Of a DNA stretch of 64,000 bases, positions 45,167 to 53,124 are shown piece by piece (position 1 is the stretch's first letter; every line of letters starts with the position of its first letter). The position numbers were made by a program, and so were the translations under genes. The notes under the pieces are model-generated. The model saw nothing but the letters and a program-made list of their open reading frames with translations. It had not been told where the DNA came from and did no database searches. Source of the DNA: CAWBJO01 sp963789175 (GTDB lineage Bacteria > Pseudomonadota > Alphaproteobacteria > Rhizobiales > Aestuariivirgaceae); contig CAWBJO010000007.1 of the NCBI GenBank assembly GCA_963789175.1, forward strand, positions 124,001 through 188,000. The letters run 5' to 3'.

Positions 45167-45730
45167 CTAGAACTTCACGGGCGGCGGCGCGGCCTCCAGC
45201 TGGCGCCTGCTTTCATCTCCCACATCGAAAAAGGCCTGCGGAGCGAAGCCGAAGGCGTTGGCGATGAGGGATGCAGGGAAGCTCTCCCGCCGGGCATTGT
45301 ACTCCGCCGCCGCATTGTTGAAGAAGCGACGCGCGGCGGCGAGCTTGTTCTCGATGTCGTCGAGCTGCCTTTGCAGCTCGAGGAAGTTCTGGTTCGCCTT
45401 CAGGTCGGGATAGGCTTCGGCGAGTGCGAGGAGGCGGTTCAGGGCGGAGGTCAGGATGTTCTCGGCACCGGCCTGCTCGGCCATGGAGCCGGCGCCGATC
45501 GCGGCGTTGCGCGCCTTCACCACGGCGTCGAGCGTCTCGCGTTCGTGGGCGGCGTAGCCTTTGACGGTCTCGACGAGATTGGGGATGAGGTCGTGTCTCT
45601 GCTTGAGCTGCACGTCGATATCGGCGAACGCCTGGCGCGTGCGCTGGCGCAGCGTCACCAGCGAATTGTAGATTCCGATCCCCAGAAAAGCGACGACAAT
45701 GAGGATCGTAAAGCCGAGCCAGCCGCCCAT
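45167..45730 (-). CDS. lemA: LemA family protein
   Basis: A 187-residue protein with a single N-terminal helix (GWLGFTILIVVAFLGIGIYNSLV) and a coiled alpha-helical domain. YNSLVTLRQRTRQAFADIDVQLKQRHDLIPNLVETVKGYA is the family hallmark, seen here as ADIDVQLKQRHDLIPNLVET. The function is unclear in general; it is commonly paired with M48 peptidases as here. It starts 33 nt after the upstream ferredoxin-like gene on the same strand. Confidence 0.93.
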   Translation of the reverse strand: MGGWLGFTILIVVAFLGIGIYNSLVTLRQRTRQAFADIDVQLKQRHDLIPNLVETVKGYAAHERETLDAVVKARNAAIGAGSMAEQAGAENILTSALNRLLALAEAYPDLKANQNFLELQRQLDDIENKLAAARRFFNNAAAEYNARRESFPASLIANAFGFAPQAFFDVGDESRRQLEAAPPPVKF

Positions 45731-45763
45731 TTTCTTCTCCGCAGGGTGTTTCGCCGCTACATC

Positions 45764-46450
45764 CTAACGCGTCTCACCGATTTCGGCGAGGCGGCTTGCG
45801 AGGAAGGCGCGCATGTGGAATTCCGCCTGCGGCGGTGAGTAGGTGAAGCGCGTGCCGACGGGACAGGCGCGGCGAGCCAGGCATCCACGCGTCATGCATT
45901 CGGCGCCCGCGGGGGATTTCAGGTGGCTTGCGCAGATCACGGTGTCGTAGCGGCCGGGCGTGAAGGCGTCGACCGGGCATGCGGAAAGGCATGGCTTCGA
46001 AGCGCAGGTGTCGCAGGGAGAAGCGCCTCCCGGTGCCGGAATATCGAAGGCGACCGGGAACAGGAGTGCGCCGCGATAGGCATGCCAGAGTCCGTAGTCG
46101 GGATGAACGTTGAGCCCGAGCGGCGAGACATGGCCGGCGCCGCCGCGCCTCGCCCAGGTCAGAAAGGGCAGGGGCGGACGGTCGAAGGGAAACAGCACGT
46201 CGGCCTCGAGACGGCCCGCAAGCTCGGTCAGAACTGTGCGGCACCACGAGTCCAAGGTTCCGTCGGCGGCCGACGCTTCGCGGCTGAAGCGGTCGAACAT
46301 ACGCGGCCCGGCGTTGCCCACCAGGATCACGAAACGCACCGGCGATCCGTTCGCCAGCTGCGGCACGCCATCCGCAGAACGCGGGACGAACCAGCCGAGC
46401 GGTGTGAACGACTCGTTGCGGATGGCGTTGAGGACGGGGTGCTCCATCAT
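45764..46450 (-). CDS. Ferredoxin-like [4Fe-4S] protein
   Basis: A 228-residue protein with an N-terminal domain of about 150 residues without a clear motif (ending in PLPFLTWARRGGAGHVSPLG) and a C-terminal cysteine region: CDTCASKPCLSACPVDAF followed by CMTRGCLARRACPVG. The second is an unusual spacing, so one or two clusters are possible. The architecture recalls epoxyqueuosine reductase (QueG) C-termini without the cobalamin domain. It sits 34 nt after mttB1 and could donate electrons for corrinoid reactivation. Start 46450; an alternative ATG is at 46447. Confidence 0.78.
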   Translation of the reverse strand: MMEHPVLNAIRNESFTPLGWFVPRSADGVPQLANGSPVRFVILVGNAGPRMFDRFSREASAADGTLDSWCRTVLTELAGRLEADVLFPFDRPPLPFLTWARRGGAGHVSPLGLNVHPDYGLWHAYRGALLFPVAFDIPAPGGASPCDTCASKPCLSACPVDAFTPGRYDTVICASHLKSPAGAECMTRGCLARRACPVGTRFTYSPPQAEFHMRAFLASRLAEIGETR

Positions 46451-46484
46451 GCCCCCATCATAGCATGGCGCCGCTGCAGTCGGC

Positions 46485-48068
46485 TCAGTTCCGCGTCCAG
46501 CGCGGATCCCCCGGTTCCATGACCGAGCGGGGCAGCTTGATGTCGTGCCGCGACCGCAGGACGCGATCGACGTCGCTCGGCACATTGTCGGGATAGTGGG
46601 TCGACAGGATTTCCCGCTTCCTGGCCGTGGCGCGGGCGACGATGTCCGGCCTGCCCGCCTCGTTCCACTCCTTCGGACTCATCCGGTTGCCGAGGGCGGG
46701 GTAGACATATTCCTTCTGCATGAGGGTCAGCGTCTGGTCGTGCCCGAGATAGTGGCCGGGACCGTCGAGGCACACGTTGCGGATCACCTCGATGGAGAGC
46801 GTATCGTCGTTCACCTCGATGCCGCGAATGTTGCGATTGATCGATCCGAGCATGTCGTTGTCGATGAGAAGGCTTTCGAGGCAGAAGCCGAGCAGGGAGG
46901 CATGCATGCCGGCGCTTTCATAGAGCAGGTTTATGCCGGTTAGCGCCGAGATGGCGGCCGTCACGCCCTTTTCATAGCCGGCCTGGATATCGGGCAGCTT
47001 TGAATCGCACATGCCCGCCGCAGAGCCGACGGTGAGATTGTAGAAGTGACCCATCTGCGCGCAGCCCGAGGTGATAAGCGCCTGCTCGCCCGAGCCACCC
47101 GACATCGCTCCGGTTCGCAAATCGGAAACGAAGGGCCATGGCCCCCAGATCGCGACGGCCCCGGGAACGACGGCATTGACGTAGACAAGGCCGGCCAGAC
47201 ACTCGGCAACTGCCTGGACAATGGTGCCTGCGAGGGCGGCAGGCGCCGTCGCGCCGGCCTGTCCGGCGGAGAGCAGCAGAACGGGCATCCCGCCTCGCAC
47301 CGCCGTCTCGAGACAGCGGCACGCGTCCTCGGCGAATTTCATCGGCGGCACGACAAAGCAGTTGGACTGCGACACGAAGGGCCGCTGCCGCCATTTGTCC
47401 TCGCCACCGCAGACGAGATGGAGCATCTGCAGCACTTCCTCCACGTGTTCGGCGGCGACCATGCTGGTGCCGACGTGCTTGGAGGTGCCGGCCATACAGG
47501 CATACATGGTGTTGATATCGAGATCGTGCCCGCTCAACATGTCGCGGGCGGTGAGCGTGCGCTGGAAATAGTGAATGTGTTCGCAGGTATCGACGATGCG
47601 AGCGGCATCATAAAGGTCGACGAGCAGGGACTCCCGATAGGTCCGAGTTTCTGGCTCGACGATATGAACCGCGGCTCCCGCCGTCCCGAAATAGACCTTG
47701 TTGCCCCACGGCTCCATATCGTGCCTGGGATCTCGCCCGTAGAGCGGGAACCGACGGGCGCAGTTGGCGATCGTATCCTCGACGAGCGCGCGAGGAATGC
47801 ACAGGCGACCCCGAGCATTCATGGTGCAGCCACGTGCAGTCATCAGCTCGATGCAGGACGGTATCGCCTGGCCGATACCCACCGTCTCGAGCAAATGAAG
47901 AGCCGCCTCGTGGATGCGTTGAAGTTCACGTTCGGTGAGCGGCTTATAGCGGCCACCCTCCATTCCGGGGCGGACCGCCGCCTCCTCCTGGGGGATGGGC
48001 CGCGCTCGCAACGCCCGCCGCGCATCGCGGCCGCCGCGCCGGCGACCGACTTCCTCCGCTACGCTCAT
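46485..48068 (-). CDS. Trimethylamine methyltransferase (MttB) superfamily protein 1
   Basis: A 527-residue TIM-barrel methyltransferase expected to move a methyl group from an amine such as trimethylamine or a betaine to a corrinoid protein. The N-terminus is basic and disordered (GRRRGGRDARRALRAR), then YKPLTERELQRIHEAALHLLETVGIG starts the barrel. No in-frame stop occurs, so this is a non-pyrrolysine member. It is distant from mttB2/mttB3 in sequence, so the substrate may differ. GGAGA precedes the ATG. It begins a run of minus-strand genes through ferredoxin, lemA, M48, methyltransferase and GFA; a divergent lysR lies 181 nt away. Confidence 0.9.
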   Translation of the reverse strand: MSVAEEVGRRRGGRDARRALRARPIPQEEAAVRPGMEGGRYKPLTERELQRIHEAALHLLETVGIGQAIPSCIELMTARGCTMNARGRLCIPRALVEDTIANCARRFPLYGRDPRHDMEPWGNKVYFGTAGAAVHIVEPETRTYRESLLVDLYDAARIVDTCEHIHYFQRTLTARDMLSGHDLDINTMYACMAGTSKHVGTSMVAAEHVEEVLQMLHLVCGGEDKWRQRPFVSQSNCFVVPPMKFAEDACRCLETAVRGGMPVLLLSAGQAGATAPAALAGTIVQAVAECLAGLVYVNAVVPGAVAIWGPWPFVSDLRTGAMSGGSGEQALITSGCAQMGHFYNLTVGSAAGMCDSKLPDIQAGYEKGVTAAISALTGINLLYESAGMHASLLGFCLESLLIDNDMLGSINRNIRGIEVNDDTLSIEVIRNVCLDGPGHYLGHDQTLTLMQKEYVYPALGNRMSPKEWNEAGRPDIVARATARKREILSTHYPDNVPSDVDRVLRSRHDIKLPRSVMEPGDPRWTRN

Positions 48069-48148
48069 GATAGTCTCCAGCCTCTGCCTTATGCCGGCAC
48101 CATGCCTCGATCTTCCGGCTTGCGGAAAGCCCAGTAATTCTCATGGTT

Positions 48149-48167
48149 TGGTGAGTACCCCTCACCA
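48149..48167. promoter_or_regulatory. Inverted repeat in the mttB1/lysR divergent promoter region
   Basis: TGGTGAG, 5-nt spacer, CTCACCA: a perfect 7-bp repeat about 80 nt upstream of mttB1. It could be a LysR-regulator site or another operator. Confidence 0.45.
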
Positions 48168-48203
48168 GTTCCCACAGGCTAGGCCGGGGCAGCTCTTTTC
48201 AAA

Positions 48204-48219
48204 ACTGTTGAGAAACAGT
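48204..48219. promoter_or_regulatory. Second inverted repeat in the mttB1/lysR promoter region
   Basis: ACTGTT, 4-nt spacer, AACAGT lies 30 nt upstream of the lysR start. It contains a T-N11-A arrangement, as in LysR boxes, which would suit autoregulation. Confidence 0.45.
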
Positions 48220-48249
48220 AGTTTAGGTCTTTCGATGCGGATATGAAAG

Positions 48250-49197
48250 GTGAAATCCTTGAGCCGACGCGGTCTTCCTCCCCTTCGCGCATTGACGGCT
48301 TTCGAAGCGGCCGCGCGGCTCGGGTCGTTCCGCCTGGCGGCCGAAGAACTCGGCATCACGCGATCGGCGGTCAGCCATCAGATCAAAGCACTCGAAAACG
48401 GCATCGGCGTCCCGCTGTTCTCCCGCGAGGCGCGTAAGCCGGAGCTGACGCCCGCCGGCCTCGCCTACTACCCCGTCGTCAGGGAAGCCTTCGACCAGAT
48501 CGAGGCACAGACCGTCGCGCTACGGCCGCAAACCAGCGACAACGAGCTCACCGTGCAGGTGTACGTCACGGTGGCACTCAAGTGGCTCATCCCGCGGCTG
48601 CACGATTTCGAGCGGCGGCATCCCGAGATGCGGGTCAGACTCTCGACTGCCTATTTCGACTGGGACTTCGACGAGGGCAAGGTCGATGCGGGCTTCGTCC
48701 TCGCCCGCAATCGCGGCAATCACTATTACAACACGCTGTTCCGCTCGATGCTGACCCCGGTGTGCACACCCGGCTATCTCGAGGGCACGCAAGCCATCCG
48801 CACGCCGGAAGATTTGAAGAAGCACAAGCTGCTCTACGTCTACACGGCCGAAGAAGACTGGCGGATCTGGCTCGCAGCCGCAGGGGTGAAGGGGATCGAG
48901 CTTTCCGATCGTCTTGCCTTCGACAGCTATATCCTGGCCCAGGAGGCGGCGGTAGAGGGGCGAGGCATCGCAATGACCATCGGTCCCTTCGCGACGGACG
49001 AGATCAAGGCCGGGCGCCTGGTGCAGCCGTTCAACCTACTCGTGCCGCACCGCCACAGTTGGCAGTTCTGCTGCGAGATCTCGCACCGGCTGAAGCCGAA
49101 GATCAAGCGCTTCGAGTCGTGGCTGGTTGAGCAGGTGGCGGCCGATCCGAACCTCGAGCCATATCGGATCGAATCGGCGGAGAGGACGGGCACGTGA
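48250..49197 (+). CDS. LysR-family transcriptional regulator (GcvA-like)
   Basis: A 315-residue regulator with a winged helix-turn-helix (residues about 9-67, RLAAEELGITRSAVSHQIKAL) and an effector-binding domain. The pattern LPPLRALTAFEAAARLGSFRLAAEELGI-type sequence, seen here in pieces, is that of the GcvA subgroup. GTG 48250 is the start by conservation. It is divergent from mttB1 and its stop overlaps the mttB2 ATG-proximal region by 4 nt (GTGA), so it may regulate both mttB genes in response to a methylated amine. Confidence 0.9.
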   Translation: MKSLSRRGLPPLRALTAFEAAARLGSFRLAAEELGITRSAVSHQIKALENGIGVPLFSREARKPELTPAGLAYYPVVREAFDQIEAQTVALRPQTSDNELTVQVYVTVALKWLIPRLHDFERRHPEMRVRLSTAYFDWDFDEGKVDAGFVLARNRGNHYYNTLFRSMLTPVCTPGYLEGTQAIRTPEDLKKHKLLYVYTAEEDWRIWLAAAGVKGIELSDRLAFDSYILAQEAAVEGRGIAMTIGPFATDEIKAGRLVQPFNLLVPHRHSWQFCCEISHRLKPKIKRFESWLVEQVAADPNLEPYRIESAERTGT

Positions 49198-50751
49198 GCG
49201 AGGCGGAGGCCAGCGCCGGTACCCGGCGGCGCGGACGCGACGGCGGACGCAGGCGAGACGGATCGGCGAAATCCATCCAGCAGCTGCCGCGGCGCCGCCT
49301 GGTGCGCCCCTTTCCATCCCTCGAAATGGTATCGGCGGACGAGCTCGAGTCCATTCACGAGACGTCGCTCAAGGTCCTCGAAGAGATCGGCATGGACTTC
49401 ATGCTTGCCGAGGCGCGCGACATCCTGCGCGACGCCGGCGCCGAGGTGAACGGCGAGCGCGTGCGCTTTTCCCGCGCCCTCATCGAGCAGGCGATGCGAT
49501 CGGCGCCGCAATCCTTCACCTTCCATGCCCGCAATCCCGAAAACGACATCGAGCTTGGCGGCGATGTCCATGGCCTTCGGGTCGGTGGCAAGCCCTCCCA
49601 ACTGTTCCGACCTGGACCGCGGGCGCCGCACCGGCACTCTTGCCGACTACCGGGACTTCCTGAAGCTCATCCAATACTTCAATGCCATCAGCTTCACGTC
49701 CGGCTATCCCGTCGAACCCGTCGACGTACACCCATCGGTGCGGCATCTCGATGCCCTGCGGGACATGGCGATCCTCACCGACAAGCCGTTCCATGCCTAT
49801 TCGCTGGGGGCCGAGCGCATCCTCGACGGCATCGAGATCGCGCGCATCGCCCGCGGCATCAGCGCAGAAGAACTCGACCGCGAACCGTCGCTTTTCACCA
49901 TCGTCAACACGAACTCGCCCCTCAAGCTCGACACCCCGATGCTGCGCGGCATCATCGAGATGGCCCGGCGCAACCAGATCGTCTGCATCACACCGTTCAC
50001 GCTGGCCGGCGCGATGGCGCCGGTGACGGTTGCCGGCGCGGTGGTCGAGCAGAACGCCGAAGCGCTTGCGGGGCTTGCCTTCACCCAAATCGTCCGGCCG
50101 GGAGCGCCGGTGATCTATGGCGGCTTCACGTCGAACGTCGACATGAAGTCGGGAGCGCCGGCCTTCGGCACGCCCGAGTACATGAAGGCGGCGCTTCTCG
50201 GCGGACAGCTCGCGAGACGCTACGGCATACCATACCGGACATCCAACACCTGCGCGGCCAATGCCGTCGATGCGCAGGCAGCGTACGAATCAGTCTTCTC
50301 GCTGTGGGGCGTGACGATGGGCGGCGGCAATCTCATCATGCACGGAGCCGGCTGGCTCGAGGGCGGTCTCGTGGCGTCGTTCGAGAAATTCGTGCTCGAC
50401 GTCGACCTCATCCAAATGGTTTCGGAGTTCCTGCAACCGCTCGACATGAGCGTCGATGCGTTCGGCGTCGAAGCCATTCGGGAAGTCGGACCGGGCGGGC
50501 ACTTCTTCGGCGCGCGGCACACGCTGGCGCGCTACGAGACGGCCTTCTACGCGCCGCTCATCTCGGACTGGCGGAACAATCAGCAATGGTCGGCGGCAGG
50601 CGGACCGGAGGCGTCCCAGAAGGCCAACGCCGTCTACAAGCAGGCTCTTGCCGACTATCACGAGCCGCCGATGGATCCTGCGGTCCGCGAGGAGCTCGAT
50701 GCTTTCGTGGCCCGCCGCAAGGAGGAGGGCGGTTCGCCGACCGATTTCTGA
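49194..50751 (+). CDS. MttB superfamily methyltransferase 2, interrupted by a +1 frameshift near 49560
   Basis: About 518 residues after correction. The first frame gives a basic tail (RRRGRDGGRRRDG), VSADELESIHETSLKVLEEIG and FTFHARNPENDIELGGD; the second frame continues MAFGSVASPPNCSDLDRGR, matching mttB3 (FWPVGGPPNCSDTDRGR). One extra base between about 49556 and 49570 explains the break, not in an obvious homopolymer. Motifs shared with mttB3 are PPNCSD, TNSPLKLD, FTSNVDMKSGAPAFGTPEY and REVGPGGHFFGA. There is no TAG codon. The GTG start overlaps the lysR stop, and mttB3 begins at its stop (TGATG). Confidence 0.87.
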
Positions 50752-52316
50752 TGGCCATCACCAAGGATTCCACTGCGAACGCTAAGCATTCCGAACGGCG
50801 CGAGGGCCGGCGGCGGCGCGAGGGCGGAGCGAACGCGTCCATCCCGCAATCGGCGGCGCGGAACGTCCGCCTGCGGTTTCCGCCGATGAAGCTGATCTCG
50901 GACGACGAGGTGGAAGCCGTTCACACCACCGCACTCCAGATCCTCGAAGAGTCGGGCATGGAGGTTCTCAACCCCGAAGCCCGCGTCCTCTATGCCGAGG
51001 CGGGAGCTATCGTGACGGGAGAAAAGGTGCGGATCGGCCGGGAGCTTGTCGATGCGGCGCTGGCGACCGCACCCGCCAGTTTCACCATGCATTGCCGCAA
51101 TCCGACCCGCAACGTCGAGATGGGCGGGAATTCGATCGCCTTCTGGCCAGTCGGAGGGCCGCCGAACTGCTCCGATACCGATCGCGGGCGGCGTCCGGGC
51201 ACGCTCGAGGACAATCACAACTTCATCCGGATGGCGCAATTGTTCAATTGCGTCAGCGGCGCCGGCGGCGGGTCGGTCGACGCACTCGACTTCCACGCGT
51301 CGATTCGTCACCTGCATATCTATCGCGGCATGCTGACGCTTTCCGACAAGTTTCCGTTCGTCACCTCCACCGGACGCGAGCGGCTGTTCGACGGGATGGA
51401 AATGACCCGCATCGCACGCGGCCTCACCCCCGAGCAGTTCGAGCGCGAGCCGTCGTGCATGACGGTCATCAATACCAACTCGCCGCTCAAGCTCGACGGC
51501 CCGATGGCGATGGGAATCATGGAGCTGGCGCGACGCAACCAGGTCTGCTGCGTCACGCCCTTCACGCTGGCGGGCGCCATGGCGCCGATCACCATCGCCG
51601 GCGCCATCGTGCTTCAGAATGCCGAGGCGCTGGCGGGCCTCGTCCTCAACCAGCTGGCACGGCCGGGCGCTCCTTTCATCTACGGAGGGTTCACGTCGAA
51701 CGTCGACATGAAGTCGGGTGCGCCCGCGTTCGGTACCCCCGAATACATGAAGGCCTGCATACTGGGTGGCCAGATGGCGCGCCGATATCGGCTGCCGTAC
51801 CGAACGTCGAACACGAACGCCGCCAACATGGTCGACGCGCAAGCCGCATACGAGTCCGTCTACTCGCTATGGGGCGCAGTCATGGGAGGCGGTAACCTGA
51901 TCCTGCACTCCTTCGGTTGGATGGAAGGTGGCCTCGTCGCGTCATACGAAAAGTTCGTGCTCGACGTCGATCTCGTTCAGATGGTTTCGGAGTTTCTTAT
52001 GCCCCTGGAAACAAACGAGGACGCGCTCGGGCTCGAGGCGATCCGCGAGGTCGGGCCGGGCGGGCATTTCTTCGGCGCACAGCACACGCTGCAGCGCTAC
52101 ACGAACGCCTTCTATGCGCCGCTCATTTCCGACTGGCGAAACAACCAGCAGTGGCTGGCGGCCGGCAAGCCGGTCGCCTGGCAGAAGGCCAATGCGCTCT
52201 GGAAGCAGGCTCTTGCAGAGTATCGCGAACCGCCGATGGATCCCGGCATCCGCGAGGAGCTCGACGCCTTCGTCGCCAGGCGCCTCGAGGAGGGCGGCCA
52301 GCCCACGGACTTCTAG
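50751..52316 (+). CDS. MttB superfamily methyltransferase 3
   Basis: A 521-residue close paralogue of mttB2, transcribed in tandem with a shared TGATG stop/start. After a charged tail come FPPMKLISDDEVEAVHTTAL, FTMHCRNPTRNVEMGGNS and the barrel. The near-identical blocks shared with mttB2 suggest a duplication, with divergence around residues 155-205 where the substrate loop may lie. Non-pyrrolysine. It probably transfers a methyl group from a quaternary amine to the corrinoid protein at 36722. Its stop abuts the convergent dioxygenase. Confidence 0.92.
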   Translation: MAITKDSTANAKHSERREGRRRREGGANASIPQSAARNVRLRFPPMKLISDDEVEAVHTTALQILEESGMEVLNPEARVLYAEAGAIVTGEKVRIGRELVDAALATAPASFTMHCRNPTRNVEMGGNSIAFWPVGGPPNCSDTDRGRRPGTLEDNHNFIRMAQLFNCVSGAGGGSVDALDFHASIRHLHIYRGMLTLSDKFPFVTSTGRERLFDGMEMTRIARGLTPEQFEREPSCMTVINTNSPLKLDGPMAMGIMELARRNQVCCVTPFTLAGAMAPITIAGAIVLQNAEALAGLVLNQLARPGAPFIYGGFTSNVDMKSGAPAFGTPEYMKACILGGQMARRYRLPYRTSNTNAANMVDAQAAYESVYSLWGAVMGGGNLILHSFGWMEGGLVASYEKFVLDVDLVQMVSEFLMPLETNEDALGLEAIREVGPGGHFFGAQHTLQRYTNAFYAPLISDWRNNQQWLAAGKPVAWQKANALWKQALAEYREPPMDPGIREELDAFVARRLEEGGQPTDF

Positions 52317-52317
52317 G

Positions 52318-53124
52318 TCAAGCTCGGGGCCAGACGACCGGAAACCAATCGGTGCGGAGTCGTTCGCCCTCGTTCATGTCGTGGCCGGGATAGGGAGGCG
52401 ACGTCCTGCCGGGTCGTGCGACGTATTTCGCATCGTCGCCGAGCCAACGCATTGAAAAAGCGCGCCGCCGGCGATCCGAAAGGTTGCCGCGGGCCCCGTG
52501 CACAGTCTTGTAGTGGAATGCCACCGCGTCGCCCGGTTCCAATGCCCATTCGAGGATCCTGTAACGTTCGGGTTCGGCGTCGGGATCGGGAACCGGGAGA
52601 TAGTCGTGCTCGCCGCCATAGAAATTCTGCTCTGAGAGCCAGCGAATGGGCAGCACGAATTTCGGCCAAAGATGTGAACCGGCGATGAGCCGCAGCGTCG
52701 CTTCCCGCACCGGCTCGACCGGGACCCAGAAGCTCACCGTCTGCTCGCCGTCGACGAAGTAGTATGGCGCATCCTGGTGCCAAGGGGTCGCCTTGGACGT
52801 GCCCGGCTCCTTCACCAGCACATGGTCATGGAAGATCTGAGCCGTCTTCGAGCCCATGAGCTCGGCGGCGGCGCGGGCGGCGGGCGAGTTGCGGATGACG
52901 TCGGTGAATTCCGGGATCCGTTCCCAGTTGCAGTAGTCGTCGAAGAAGCGGCCCGTGTCTCCCGGCTTCAGATTCTCCGAAGCGTAGGGCCCCGGCTCGC
53001 GCATGTTGCGCTCGATCCCGCCCGCGATGACGTCGACCCAGTCGCGGAACAGTCCCGGGAGCGCCACGGCGCCGTCGCGCCGATACGCCGCCTGCTGATC
53101 GCCGCTGACGAGATGCACCGTCAT
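52318..53124 (-). CDS. Phytanoyl-CoA dioxygenase family (2-oxoglutarate/Fe(II)) oxygenase
   Basis: A 268-residue cupin-fold oxygenase. The metal triad is seen: His116 and Asp118 in PWHQDAPYY and His209 in YKTVHGARGN; an Arg in the RRRRAFSMRW segment should bind 2-oxoglutarate. FHDHVLVKEPGT also fits the PhyH family. The substrate is unknown; relatives hydroxylate ectoine, betaines and other small molecules. Its ATG overlaps the activator stop (ATGA), so it is coupled to the corrinoid-maintenance genes. Confidence 0.88.
   Translation of the reverse strand: MTVHLVSGDQQAAYRRDGAVALPGLFRDWVDVIAGGIERNMREPGPYASENLKPGDTGRFFDDYCNWERIPEFTDVIRNSPAARAAAELMGSKTAQIFHDHVLVKEPGTSKATPWHQDAPYYFVDGEQTVSFWVPVEPVREATLRLIAGSHLWPKFVLPIRWLSEQNFYGGEHDYLPVPDPDAEPERYRILEWALEPGDAVAFHYKTVHGARGNLSDRRRRAFSMRWLGDDAKYVARPGRTSPPYPGHDMNEGERLRTDWFPVVWPRA

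Noticed and set aside
46485..52316. Pyrrolysine-containing MttB
   Set aside because: No in-frame TAG interrupts any of the mttB genes and no pylS/pylT-like gene is visible.
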